A stretch of 22,740 nt of DNA. It comes from Pelargonium nanum (lineage: Eukaryota; Streptophyta; Magnoliopsida; Geraniales; Geraniaceae). Where the stretch lies: assembly GCA_036897485.1 (NCBI GenBank), contig JAYMTF010001542.1:1-22740 (forward strand), written 5' to 3'. A program made the position numbers and the translations under genes. This document shows, in pieces, positions 1-12,063 of this stretch. The notes under the pieces were generated by a model that saw only the letters and a program-made list of their open reading frames with translations, had not been told where the DNA came from and searched no databases. How positions within the stretch are numbered: the stretch's first letter is position 1; every line of letters starts with the position of its first letter.

Positions 1-205
1 TCCGATGAGGACGCCGATCCCCTAACCCTACCGCTGCCGCCTCCCTAACAACCACTTGCCTGAACCCTAGCCGCCTCAAATCTAAATACCCTAATGGTAT
101 TACTCTCATTCGAGAGACACGACCTCTACGATACGATAGCCCTAGCCGCCGCCAAGGATCCGCAGCCGCCAATAGAGCCGCCGCCTAGGGTTTTTGCTCT
201 TTTTG
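1..205. other. GC-rich segment with telo-box-like CCCTAA/CCCTAG motifs
   Basis: This left-edge segment is clearly more GC-rich than what follows. It carries several CCCTAA or CCCTAG motifs and GCCGCC runs, ending in CCTAGGGTTTTT near 186-197. Such telo-box-like motifs are common in plant promoters and 5' leaders, so this may be the 5' end of a gene running off the left edge on the minus strand. An ATG on the minus strand near 108 opens a frame to the window edge, but its Arg/Val/Gly-rich translation matches nothing I recognise. It could also be a repeat fragment. No gene is called. Confidence 0.3.
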
Positions 206-3061
206 ATACCCATTCATTAATAAAATTCCAAAAGATTAAGTAGACATGCCATCTAAATGATATAAGTAGTACTTATCTTGTCGATCAAGTTCAATCATGT
301 GCTCATATCTCTAAAGCAAATTACCCGAGCATTCTCTCTAAAGAGCCCAATTAACAAGTGTTTATCTTATTTTATTCGATGATCACTGGAATCTTTTGCA
401 TATCGTGCATACCACAATCATTACAAAACTAATTACATCCCAGTTATCGATTCCAATTGTTCTTTTTATCTTGCTTCCATATTCAAATTCCGTAGTTCAT
501 TTCAAGGACTCAACAATTCCTGAAGCTGGGTTGTAACGTGCCTCCATTTTCTGCAATTATTTCTTGATGGCATGCAAAAGCCAGTTAGCTAGCTAAAGTA
601 GTACTTGTAGTCCTCTATGTGTACATGTCTTTGTTGAGTTTTGGAGTCTCATGGATGATAAAAGAAAGTGAACAAGAGGAAATCAAAAGTTGAGGACTAG
701 TGCACTAAGGTTGAAGAAAAAATTATATAGTCAAAATAATAATGATAAAATGAAGGTGAGTCGACTTACACCGAGACATATCATAAACAAAAATTTATAT
801 AATTTTGAATAAATAGTTGAAAAAATAATTAAAATGGAGTCACGAGTGGATTACAATACAAGGAACGAATGCTCGACAAGTGTAGGGAAACAAAACTAAA
901 TTACCAAAGTGAATATGTAGATTTGATGAGTGAATGGACAACTACTAGTACTTGTTCATGGTCCTACCAACATGCCAATTGCTAAACATCTGACCACATT
1001 TATCACTTTCCTTTCTCAAGCTTCAATTCAACAACCTCTATCACATTTATGTTAAGTAGGAAACTATAAATTTTCATCATGTACAACGAAGAAGTCACGT
1101 ATGGTGCATGTGATGAGAAATATACATTTTCGATTATATTTAACTGACGAAATGGGTTGAGAAAAGTTTATGGAGGTCAAATTCTTCAAAATAAAGTTTA
1201 AGTGACAAGTTCGTAAAGAACATCTGCAATTGTAATTATCTAAACAAGTTCTTTGAAGAGCGATTCACAATAAAAAAACATTTTTTTTCCAAAAAAACGA
1301 TGTTGGCGAGCCAGAATAGCAGATACGGTGTTATTGAGAATCCTATTTCTTAAGTAAACATTTTAATTTGACCATTAAATTTTTGCATGTGGACCCAACT
1401 TGATCAAACAAGATGATAAAGTTTGAACCTAACAAAACTACCTATGAAACAAAGCCATGTATGCATATGTGTGCATTGGATATGGAGTTTGGATGGTAGT
1501 TGAGGTTGTGAAGATGATGGCTTCATTTAATGGAATAAAATGGTTGTTGGGATATGTGTCTTACAAAGATTCTGACTGACTGACATATGATGAATAAAGT
1601 TTCTTTATTGCATGATTTTGATGCTCACATATATTTTGTATTTCTATGCAAACAAATCTGGTTCACTTCTTTGGGTAAACTTTCAACCTGTCTCCTCTCC
1701 TTTCATCTCTTTCACTACAGCCAAACCAGCTCAATTGAAACTCAGCTCAGCAACTATAAGTGGACCATCCAGTTTTAGGTCACTCCACATTTCCACCAAC
1801 CAAAGACATGCTAAGTGAATGCTTGGTGAAACTATAAATTGGGACAATTAAAAATTATTACGTCTAATACCAACAAGTAAATAAAAACACATATATTTTG
1901 TAACAAAATTGTGATTTGATTGCGGGTAAACAAATTTCAAGATCTTGTTCGGTAAAACTTATGAAATGAGATAGGCCAGAGAAGACGTTTTCATTCTTGA
2001 ACATGATTTGTGTCCAGACGAGCGTGCAAAAAGAAAGATAAGTCTCACTTAAAAGACCAACATAACATTCAAAAATGTTCGACATAAACCTTCCACACAC
2101 ACACACGAAATGTCCAACATCGCCTAACAAAAGCTCATCAACCTCCATTAAGCAATCTTGATGTTACAACATTGCTTCCAAGAAATGGCCAACCTTTCCC
2201 AGATCGAGACCCTCAAAATTTCGTACTCAACATTAATGTTGCGACATTAAAACTCCCCAAAAAATTGTATGTCTTGCCTAATTGAAGCCCCTTAAAATTC
2301 CATGCTCTCGGTGTTGCGAGATTGAGGCTCATGCCCCAGTTCAAGAAAACCCTTAAAATGTTTAGCTCACCCTACATTCTTTCAATTTAAGATCAATCTT
2401 CTTCGACTCAAAAATCACCTTAAAATAACAAGTACATTAGAGTTTCAACATCATCTTCTATAATCATCACCACCAACCACCACAATATAACCCCAAAATC
2501 AATCAAACCGAGCTCACTACAAAAATATATTCAAGTTCAAATCAAAATCAAGCCAAAACTCAATCCAATGTCTAACCAAATCCATTAAAAATAGAAACAA
2601 GTTATTTAAATCATAAAGAAAAAAAATCAAAACTTGAAATTTATCTCGATCTCAACCAAAAATAAAACAAAATTAAGAAATCAAAATTTAGCTAAAATGA
2701 AGAAAAAAGTAACCAAAACTTTGGCATCTCTGGTAGTTGTCGTATCTTTAGAAGGCTTTGTATCCTCCTTAAGCCATATTCCAATAGTCATAAATCTAGC
2801 CTTACCATATCATAATCACATATTATAATTAAATTAATTAAATTTTCACATATAACATAACATAACATAACATAACATATCATACATTAAAATAATGTGA
2901 AAACTTAACAACGGTTAAATGTTTTTATAAATAACTTAAAAAAATATATTTTTCTTAAATAGGAGCGAAACGCCCGAATTCCAAACAATTAGGCAAATTT
3001 TGTTTGGTAAATGGCAAGCTAATAAATATGCCGCAAAATCAAGGCTATCTTTGTCACCCAC
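206..3061. other. Gene-poor AT-rich intergenic region
   Basis: No convincing gene is seen in this stretch. The few open frames (for example 1587-1818 on plus and 1864-2148 on minus) are short, lack recognisable domains, and have the composition of chance frames in AT-rich DNA. Around 2200-2365 there are loosely repeated phrases (CCCTCAAAATTTC / CCCCTTAAAATTCC with GTTGCGA), which suggests an old degenerate repeat of no identifiable family. Confidence 0.6.
2852..2876. repeat. (ATAAC)5 microsatellite
   Basis: Five perfect tandem copies of the pentamer ATAAC are present, followed by a partial unit. The tract sits about 310 bp upstream of the methylesterase start codon in AT-rich DNA. It is a simple sequence repeat with no visible function. 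Confidence 0.9.
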
Positions 3062-3081
3062 CTCTCTCTCTCTCTCTCTCT
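3062..3081 (+). repeat. (CT)10 tract in the 5' leader or core promoter of the methylesterase gene
   Basis: Ten perfect CT units lie 104-123 bp upstream of the ATG at 3185, followed by further pyrimidine-rich sequence (CTCTCTGAACTT). Pyrimidine patches of this kind are typical of plant core promoters and 5' UTRs, particularly in TATA-less genes. I see no strong TATA box at the expected place. The exact transcription start cannot be read from the sequence. Confidence 0.8.
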
Positions 3082-3184
3082 GCAAATATATTCATAAACT
3101 AATATCACCATTTCGTCCCACGAACTCCACACAGCCGCCTCTCTCTGAACTTCCGGGAACTTCTCTGCACATGCACCTCCACTA

Positions 3185-6100
3185 ATGGGCAACATCTGCA
3201 CTTGCCTTTCCACCGCACCAGTCAACAAGCGATCCGCGAAGCGCCTCTCCAACGCGCCACCGCCTGCCCCCAACACCAGCAACCGATGGTCCCGGGTCCG
3301 ATCGTCGCGCAAGGACAAGCTCGACGACTCCTTGCTCCAGGAGCAGGCGATTGCGGCCGCCATTCTGTTGCGCCAGCATCAGCAGAATGGCGGTTCTCTG
3401 CCTTTCGACCGGTCGGCGTCGCTGCGCTACCCCACTTCCGGCTCCAAGAAGAATCAGCTCCCCCGGAGCTCCAGCTCGCGGGCTCGCTCGCTCACTGATC
3501 CGCTGCTTCAGCCTCACCAGCTCGTTAATCAGGTTTGGGTGTGATTCTGGTTTTTTCACTTTTTGATGATCTTTATTGATATTTGCTAGTTATGGAAATG
3601 GAAGGATTTTGTGGTTTTAATTACATCCCTTTGGGAAATGAAAATTGGTATTTGGGGATGGATTTTTTCCTTGTTTACTAGCTTGGACTCTGTTTTGAAT
3701 GCTAAATTTGGCCCTACATACAGATAGATACAACTGTTTTTTTTTTCTTTTCGAATTTAATTATTAGTTTGTGGTTTTTGTTTCTGGGTGTTATGTTTCT
3801 TAAATCTTACTTGTTATACGTGACGGAATTATTATTAACTAGAGAAATGGAAGAGTTGCGTGTGTGTTTGTAAACTTGTGTCATCAAGAAAATGGGAATT
3901 GCTATGTATGGAAGTTCACAAACTATATGTTAATTTTTGTTGGATTCAGTTTGGATTGCTCCAGCTGGTAAATGTGACACACACACGGATATAACTTGAT
4001 TTTCACTCTTTCTGTATATTAGGAAGAAAAAGAAAATGATAATATTGTCTAAGGAATTATAAACAAGAAAAAAAGAAGCTAATTTTCTGGTTGCTCATGT
4101 GAACAACCGTAAGTCCGTAAGTGAGATGATAAATATGATGTAGATATTTTTGGGACTGGAGAGTAATTTCTGTTTCAGATGCTTCAGTTTAACTACATTT
4201 TAATATACTTGAGCTGCAGCTTGCCACTTTGCCCCTGTAAATTGTAGTTTTTGTGTTCATTTTCTTTCTTGGAATGCCTTGAATACTGTACATTGCTGCA
4301 TACAGGTGTTGGCTCATGCAGTGTTTCAGTATAATAGATTAATAGTTATTTTAAGTCCCATTTCTTCAGAGAGCTGATAAGAATGTCAGAGTAATCTTGC
4401 ATTTGTTAGTTCAGTTATTATCAATGTTGAGGATCTCTCTTTTTAACTAGTTTTCCACATTACAGGATTTAAAGCTTGATGATCTAGAGAGCAAGCATTT
4501 TGTGCTTGTCCATGGAGGTGGTTTTGGTGCTTGGTGTTGGTATAAAACTATTGCACTTCTAGAAGAAGGTGGCTTCAAAGTTACTGCTGTGGACTTAACT
4601 GGTTCTGGAATTCATTCATTTGATACAAATGGCATCACCAGTCTTTCACAATATGTGAAACCACTTGCTGATTTTCTTGATAAACTTGAAGATGGGGAGA
4701 AGGTAATATTTCTACGTTCTTTCCTCTTTTGCTTTTACTTGCTATCTTTTTTGGATGCTTGCTGCTGATTAGCTTGCATTTATGTGGTATGGAAGAGATG
4801 TTTAATTCTAGACTCCTAGTTTATCATACACTATTGATGAGCCTTTTTGGCGAGGCCAAGTGAGCCCAACAACCACACTACCCTTCAACGTCCAACACTT
4901 GAATGCCACACTTAAACCTTGACTCAATTTTCAATAATAAACCCAATGTTCAATAATGAAGGGCTTGAGCCACTGAGGGAGCTATGAATCTAGGCATGCA
5001 CACCACAAAGAGAGCACGCTGCTTTGTGAAAAACCAGTGCATGCATATTAACATAGCACTGGATTTCATCTTGATGACGAACTTATATTGGATAGCTTGC
5101 ATACGAATGCTAGGTATTTATAACTCTAGTTGCATTTGAAAACCTTCAGAGAAATGAGATAATAGAGTCAACTACATGTGGTTTGTATAGAGAATTCTTA
5201 AAAAATGATGTCAATTTTACTGATGTTTTTTTTTTTTTTTTTTACTAACAATTTCCTGGTATCCGTCTTCAGATCAAACCGTTTGTTATTTGAATTAGAA
5301 GGATGTTAGATGCTTGAAGACCTTGTACTTCATGCTCTCTTTTGTTTTTTCTAATTGTGCAGGTGATTTTGGTGGGGCATGATTTTGGTGGTGCGTGCAT
5401 ATCGTATGCAATGGAGTTGTTCCCTCGCAAAGTATCAAAGGCTGTTTTTGTTGCTGCGGCAATGTTGACTAATGGACAAAGTACTCTTGATATGTTCTCC
5501 CAACAGGTTTTACTTCATTTTATATTGCTTTGAGTTCAAATTTATTAAATCACTGCTTTGCATCAATTAAATGAAAACTAAAATGAGATTTGAGGTGTCC
5601 TTTAATGTTTTATAGAATATTGAAATAAATCTCTACATATAGAATCAGTATTCCGTAGTTATTGGTAAAGTGAGGTGAAGTTTCTTTAATCATCTCTCTC
5701 ACAATTTTCATATTTTTCATTTTGGTTGGCACAACTCCTTGTGTCCAATGTTCCTAAACAAATATCTATTAATGTTATTTATTGTGAAATACATAGTACT
5801 ATAAAAGGGGGGAAAACGAAAGAAAATGTTATTTGTTGATCATGACTCGTGTCCTTCATACATTCTGGGGTGACTTCTTATAAAGATTTGGAAGTATTGC
5901 AGGAAGGTTCAAATGATCTAATGCGACAGGCCCAGATTTTTCTGTATGCAAATGGGAATAATCAGCCTCCAACTGCAATTGATCTTGACAAGTCACTGTT
6001 GAGGGACTTGCTTTTTAACCAAAGCCCTGCAAAGGTATGTTTGACAGCTATATAAAGGAGCCATATTTGCAATTTACATGGCTGGTCTCAAAGGTTCCCT

Positions 6101-6776
6101 GTAGTTCTAGCATAATGTGTGAAGATGTTTATGTGATTACTTTGAATTGAGTATTGCTTTCATTAGCCACTATGACTTCACTATAAAATTTAAGGTCAAT
6201 GCTAAAGGATCTCCAATTTCAAGAAAATTTGCAAAACTATTTCGGGGTCATTTTAAGATTTGGATACCTGCTTCAGTTGGGCGAGGTCTGTAAGTCTGCT
6301 CAGATAAAATATATACTTACGATAATGTACTTTCAGCATGTGCTAGTGCACAAACATGGTTTAGATTAAAAAATAGCCTTTAGCTTCTATCTTAAACTTG
6401 CAATAACTGTGTCCACGCTTGTATGTGTGTGTCATACACAGTCATTAAACTGTTCGTTATGTCTTTGACTCTGGCTTATTCTGTTTTGCTGTTTCTCATT
6501 CAGGATATTGCTTTAGCATCTGTATCAATGAGATCAATCCCCTTCGCACCAGTTTTGGAGAAGCTCTCTCTTTCAGAAACGAACTATGGCTCTGTAAGGC
6601 GGTATTATATTGAAACAACAGAAGATAATGCCATACCACTGACAGTACAAGAGAGCATGATAAACACAAGGCCCCCAGAGAAGGTATTCCGACTAAAAGG
6701 TGCTGACCACTCACCATTTTTCTCCAAGCCTCAAGCCCTACACAAGATATTGGTAGAAATCTCAAAAACCCATTGA
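3185..6776 (+). CDS. MES11: Methylesterase 11-like alpha/beta hydrolase (five exons)
   Basis: Exons are 3185-3532, 4466-4702, 5363-5506, 5903-6034 and 6504-6776. All introns are GT-AG in phase 0, and the product is 377 aa. Residues 1-116 form a Ser/Arg-rich N-terminal extension with a conserved RSLTDPLLQPHQ block. The alpha/beta-hydrolase fold starts at about 124, with the oxyanion-loop motif HGGGFGAWCWY (132-142), the nucleophile elbow GHDFGG (200-205), the acid residue region TTEDNAIP (325-332) and the catalytic-type His in GADHSPFF (353-360). The protein matches the MES11-15 branch of the plant MES family, whose other members hydrolyse methyl esters of salicylate, jasmonate or IAA. The elbow has Asp202 where active members have Ser, so esterase activity is doubtful. 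The N-terminus MGNICTC could be lipidated. Family members are annotated as chloroplastic, and the site of action here is unsettled. The exon 1 start is supported by conservation of MGN and the downstream extension. Confidence 0.93.
5226..5243. repeat. Poly-T tract in intron 2 of the methylesterase gene
   Basis: A run of 18 T residues lies about 120 bp before the intron 2 acceptor at 5362. It may be a plain homopolymer, or, read on the minus strand, the A-tail of an old retroposed fragment. The flanking sequence does not identify one. Confidence 0.7.
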
Positions 6777-7970
6777 CGTGATCTAGCCAGGTAATTAGAT
6801 GGCTTTTAGAACAAACTGATCTCATGTTTGGCCGCACAATTCCCTGTTGGTAATCTGCAAATAGAAGCATGGTTTTTGAGTGGTCATGTACATGCTGATA
6901 CTGTTAAATACCATCTCCTAATGCTTAGGACATGAAAATGTTCATATTTTTGTTTTCCTTATGGTGAGAAATGTGTGTCTTGTTAACATTTTGCATACAT
7001 GAATTTTATTTCAAGCCCAACTAAGTTAACTATAAGAAATATCTGAGGCACTTGGGCTCAGCTTTTTCCTATGTTCAAACCTGGGTTATCATTTAGACTT
7101 GTGGCAATTGCAGACTGTCTGATTCTGCTCATGTGAATGCTTACCTCTGAATGTAGATGGTTTCTGAGAATTCAGCCCAGCTACTAGATAGAGATACAGC
7201 CACTATCTATTTGATTATGTTCATGTGTAGCTGTGGTGTGAACAGTGGCTCATCTCCAACACAACCAGGATGGTTTACTATGAAATACCTTATTGCTTGC
7301 AACACCAGAGAAACCAAGTTTAGCTTGATACACTTAGAGCTGACATTTCAGGTTCGAGTTGAAAATGCTTAACTTAAACTTTGTGCAACTCGACTGCACC
7401 TTTTCCATTATTAACCCCACATGGACTGTAATCCACTCTAGTTTATACAATTTGAACTTGCAAATATATGGATCGGCTTTAATTAGATTATAAGTAGCGT
7501 TCGAGTTAGAAATTTGGTGAAATCTCAATTGTAAACAATATTATTTGGTTCATCTATTTATTATTTTTTTTCTTTGAAAATTAAATGCAAAACCTTAGAT
7601 GTAAAATCAACTCAATGTGAAAGACAAAATAATAATTTTTTCTTCTTATTCTTAATTTTTTTAATACTAATATGCAATTTTCGTTGCATTATCAATAAAT
7701 TTTAATTCATAATAAATTGTCAATAAGTCGAGCTATATCTGGACAATTTTACCCTTGATTCGGGCTCGAGTACACCCAGCTCGAGCCAAGACTCGGATCC
7801 GGGCAATATAGGCAAACCTTTAATCAGTCTCATGATATTGGGCGGTAAATAAACCCACACCGAACTCGACACTCAACAATCAACGTTTAACGCTCAAGCA
7901 TCGCACTTGGCTAGGGTTTTCGATCACCTGGTTTCGGATTTGGCGTTGTAGAGAGGTTCCAAGTACAGAC
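6777..7970. other. 3' region of the methylesterase gene and upstream region of eIF3m
   Basis: About 1.2 kb separates the methylesterase stop codon from the eIF3m start codon. The first part should hold the methylesterase 3' UTR, although no canonical AATAAA is obvious close to the stop. The middle is AT-rich. From about 7730 the DNA becomes more GC-rich (GGGCTCGAG, CAGCTCGAGCC), which probably marks the eIF3m promoter. The short open frames here (7157-7372 on plus, 7334-7528 on minus) are not credible genes. Confidence 0.5.
7911..7920 (-). promoter_or_regulatory. Telo-box (AAAACCCTAG, minus strand) upstream of eIF3m
   Basis: CTAGGGTTTT on the plus strand, 51-60 bp before the eIF3m ATG, is the reverse complement of the plant telo-box AAACCCTA. 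This element is enriched near the transcription start of plant translation-apparatus genes, which fits the gene it precedes. Function at this site is inferred from motif and position only. Confidence 0.55.
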
Positions 7971-10900
7971 ATGACGACCGTCGTCCCTACCTCCGAGGAA
8001 GATCCTGCCCTCTCCGTCGTCCGCTTCACCTCCGAGCTCGCCTGGGCCGACGCCGGTTCCGAGGTTCCATTATCATCACTGCCCATACTCTATATCTACT
8101 TGTCAAAAATATTGTAACTTATATGCTTTTGGGGAGTTTTTGATAAATTTGGCATTCATTAATAGGCATTGTATCTGAATTTGTTTGATTTTTGTTCATT
8201 CTTAGGTTGCTGAGCCACAGGTTACTAGACTATGCGTTGAAGCACAAGAATGTATGGTAATGGGCAGATGGTTAGATTTGGCCTCCCTAATGCTCACCTC
8301 TGCTGACCTAATATTCTCTAAGGTATCTGAGAAAGGTACACTATGCCACTATCTGTATATTTTCATTACATTGCTACAGTATTAAATGAGATTCTTGAAC
8401 ATTGCCAATTTACTGCATTGGAATCTTGACGATGGAGCCACTAATCCAACCTTCTAATGAGTAGCGAAAACGGACAACAAACCAAAATTGAGGTCCAAAA
8501 TCTTCTTTTATAATTGTATGCTATTATGAAGTCCAACTTTGGTTAAATGGATTGTTTGTGTTTGGTCCAACCTTTTGGTTGTCTTGCTAATGATAATTAG
8601 AAGAAAAATATACTTTATTAGCTAAATAATCAAAGCTTATTGTGCAGTTGTATATGTTAAAAGTTTGTATTGGTTATTCATTCTAGCTAGTACTATTATT
8701 TTTGGATAGTTGAGAGAGACATGTTGGGAGACATAACTAGCTCTTTATAGTGGACCACAAATGCCGTTGAGCTCACAAGCTATTGTCGAAAATGACTGAC
8801 GTTTAAAGCTATTATCAAGTTATATTAAGCTATAGTACTCATAAGTCAATTTTTTTATTCTATATATAATCATCAAAATTCTTAAGCAATACTGTTTTTA
8901 TGTTGGTCCATCTCCAGATCTTGAGTGCATCTTCACAGTCATCTGTAATCTGGTTACGAAGTCTGAAAGTCCAGATGAAGCCCTTGAGATGGCAAAACTT
9001 GTATCTGCAAAAATCGTTCAGCAACCAAATGACAAGCCAGCATTGCGTCTGAAGATGTAATGCCAGATTATGATTGTCTTTTGAGTTTATGGAATTTGAG
9101 GGCATCATATCATGTTTTATCCTTGTTTTCTGTTTTCCAGTTTGTTTAACCTGTACAATCTGCTGGAGAATCCACACAGCAAGTTCAGCGTATACATGAA
9201 GGCCCTAAATTTGGCGTTGAATGGAAAAGTTACTGAACATATCATCCCCTCTTTCAAAAAGATAGATAGTTTCTTGAAAGAATGGAATATTGGGATTGAG
9301 GATCAGAGAGAACTATTGCTCACTATATCTAATGTTCTGAAAGAAAATAAAAGGTATCATGAAATTTTTAACTCTAACGATTAAATGCAGTTCTCTTTCT
9401 GATATTTGTGTTATCTTTAAGTTATATGCATCTTTCACTCTTAATTTTTTTTTTGATACAGAAAGGTGCCGAAATTGATGCATATTGTTTTTTGTTATTG
9501 CAGCTCAGCAAAGGAATCTTTCAAATTCCTTACCAAGTATTTGGCTACTTTTACGGGTGAAGATGCTTATAATATGGGTGAAGCCAAAGAGCAAGCTGTG
9601 CATACAGTCATTGAATTTGTGAAGGCACCTGACATGTTTCAGGTAGTCTAGAATTTGACGGAATTTCAAAGATCTTATGAGCCATGATCTGCTTACAAGA
9701 TTCTTGCATCTTTTTTGTAGTACTTTTTACAAATGCGTCTCATTGTCATCAATTTATTATATAATTTATCTAATATCTTCAGTTGCTCTTGCTAATGTCA
9801 GATTGCAAACAAATCAAAAATCTCATCTTTGAAGAGTCTAAATTACGGAATTCCATTGTTTTTTTATGTTTCCCATTTTAATCATCAGCTGATTATATCT
9901 CTAAGATAAGTATAACCACTTGGAGAAAAGTCAGATTGGGGCACATGGGGGAAAGTCAAGCAAAAATTCAAACTGAACACTTATTTTGGGACGGAGGAAA
10001 CATGTATCTCCTTATTTTTATTGGGGCCTTGAGAAGCTGAACAGGTTCTCATATAATCACAAGAATCTGAGATTTTTTTCTTCCATGGTCCTCCCTTTTT
10101 CTCCTACTTGTCCTAACAAGCATAGTGCTAATTGCTAAAATTAATTCTGTTGGGATTATATAAATTTCTTCCATTTATATGCTTCGGTAACCACTTAGTT
10201 TTTTTCCTGTAATATTCTTATTGATTTTGGGCTTTCACCATCTCAATCTTGCAGTTTGTGTGCAAGTATGCATGGCTTTCATTACCTTTTCATAAATAAT
10301 CTAGACATTTTTTTGTAGCCTTGTGTTATGAGGGAATTAATGTTGTTTTGACGTTGCAGTGTAATTTGCTAGATATGCCTGCTGTAAAGCAATTGGAGAA
10401 AGATGCCAAACATTCGCTGGTATATCAGCTTCTTAAGATCTTTCTGACTCAGAGGTTGGATGCCTACCTGGAGTTCCAGGCTGCAAATTCTACTTCATTG
10501 AAAAGCTATGGTAAATAGTATTGTTTATAATTTGGGATGCTGGATGAGCCTAGTTTTGTCCCAGTTCTTTTTAATATCATTATTCTTCATTTGTTAAGTT
10601 CTGCTCATAATTAATCAGAAATTTTCTTTTGCGTAGGCCTTGTCCATGAAGACTGTATAACAAAGATGCGGTTGATGTCATTGGTGGACCTTGGCTCTGA
10701 TAGTTCTGGCCGGATTCCATATGCTCTCATCAGGGACACACTTTGTGTATGGTCTTCTTATCCTTATTTTGCTCCTTCTGATCTTGCTTTCCTGTGTTGG
10801 GTATATCACGTAGGAGAGATTTTCATTTCGGCAGATTGAGGATGAAGAAGTAGAACTGTGGGTGGTTAAAGCAATAGGTGCCAAGATATTTGATTGTAAG

Positions 10901-11447
10901 ATGGACCAGATGAATCAAGTTGTTATTGTGAGGTGTGCTGGTGTGCTGGTGTGCTTTGTATTCTTTCAAGGTTTGTGCATGTTCTATTGAGATTGGTTGG
11001 AGTACTTCAGTGCTGACTGTTTTGCTTGTTGCTTTCTGGATACTATTCCTGTGCAGTCGCTGTACTGAGCGTGTATTTGGGCAACATCAGTGGGAGAGTC
11101 TTAGAACAAAGCTGGCAACTTGGAAGGTAAAGAATTTCCCTCAATGAAGCTTCACATTTCAAATGTTATCCGCCATAAGCCAATTGATTTTCACCTTTGG
11201 AAGGCATTTCTATTTTGATTTATTTAATCTTTCATTCTTGTTGAGATGTGTGTAATCTCATGATTTATGGGATTTGTTGATCTGTCTTCACTATAATAGT
11301 TTAAATTGAACCATAGATTAAGACTTAACCTAGGCCTATTGCCTATTTGCATTTCAGGGAAATATTGCAAGTGTGATCAGCACCATTCAAGCTAATAAGA
11401 TTGCCGAAGATGGCTCACAGGCAATGCAAGGCTTGATGATTCGTTAA
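7971..11447 (+). CDS. EIF3M: Eukaryotic translation initiation factor 3 subunit m (ten exons)
   Basis: Exons are 7971-8063, 8206-8335, 8918-9056, 9141-9353, 9504-9642, 10360-10510, 10637-10746, 10835-10932, 11057-11126 and 11358-11447. All junctions are GT-AG and the phases join cleanly to give 410 aa. The protein starts MTTVVPTSEEDPALSVVRFT and shows the helical-repeat N-terminal region typical of plant eIF3m (LFNLYNLLENP, SFKKIDSFLKEWNI), then the PCI domain from roughly residue 200 to 380. Within that domain are QLLKIFLTQRLDAY (about 256-269) and the winged-helix strand region EEVELWVVKAI (about 329-339) followed by MDQMNQVVIV. eIF3m is a PCI subunit of the eIF3 complex, which helps recruit the 40S ribosome and mRNA in the cytoplasm. 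Length and conservation over the whole protein indicate an intact gene. The exon 1 donor (GAG|GTTCCA) is weak but gives the expected protein. Confidence 0.96.
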
Positions 11448-12063
11448 ACAGGTCTGATCTGTTTTGCCGTATAGGTGGAAAAATTTCAGCACAAGCTGCC
11501 ATTATTTATCTTAGTTTGGGAATAGTAATTTTGAGTCATTAGCCGTTAATTTGTATGCTTCTAATGTTAAGCTGATTTTGAATTTAGAAAAACTTTCCCT
11601 TGCAGCGCTTCCACTCAATCTTAATGTTCAATTTCCTTTCTATTACAGAATATGTTTCATTCATATTCATAGACTCTGCCCATTCCTTTAATGAAACTAA
11701 ATTATAGCCTCATATTTTGTCGGTACCAAACAACTATTAAGCAGTAAACACTAGCCAGTAACGATAAAATAAATACCCAATATCTCCATGTTTGTATTAA
11801 TTTGAGATGATTCTACAGTGAAAATATGAAGAAAGAAACAGGAGTGATATTGAAGTTGGAATAGCAAACAAGAAACTGAAGCAAATTAATCCCCTAAAAT
11901 GATGTCGATGGTAATTAAAGGAAAACAATACCATAGTTGATAGTTGATAATGCAATGAAGCATACATATAGATTTGAAATATATAGAAGTTGGATACAGA
12001 ATTGAAGTGCATATATAATAGAAATAGATGAACAGCGATGCATCTGGTTTTGGTGGCCTTGCT
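11448..12063. other. Convergent 3' intergenic region
   Basis: This AT-rich stretch lies between the ends of eIF3m (+) and the small secreted-peptide gene (-), so it must hold both 3' UTRs. I see no further gene. The two minus-strand frames at 11797-12012 and 11886-12113 are hydrophobic chance frames. Confidence 0.6.

Noticed and set aside
1864..2148. 94-aa minus-strand open frame
   Set aside because: No domain, no neighbouring coding signals, AT-rich repeat-like context. Treated as a chance frame.
3182..3559. 125-aa minus-strand frame and alternative plus frames over exon 1 of the methylesterase
   Set aside because: Shadows of exon 1. The frame at 3185 matches the conserved MES11-type N-terminus and joins in phase to exon 2.
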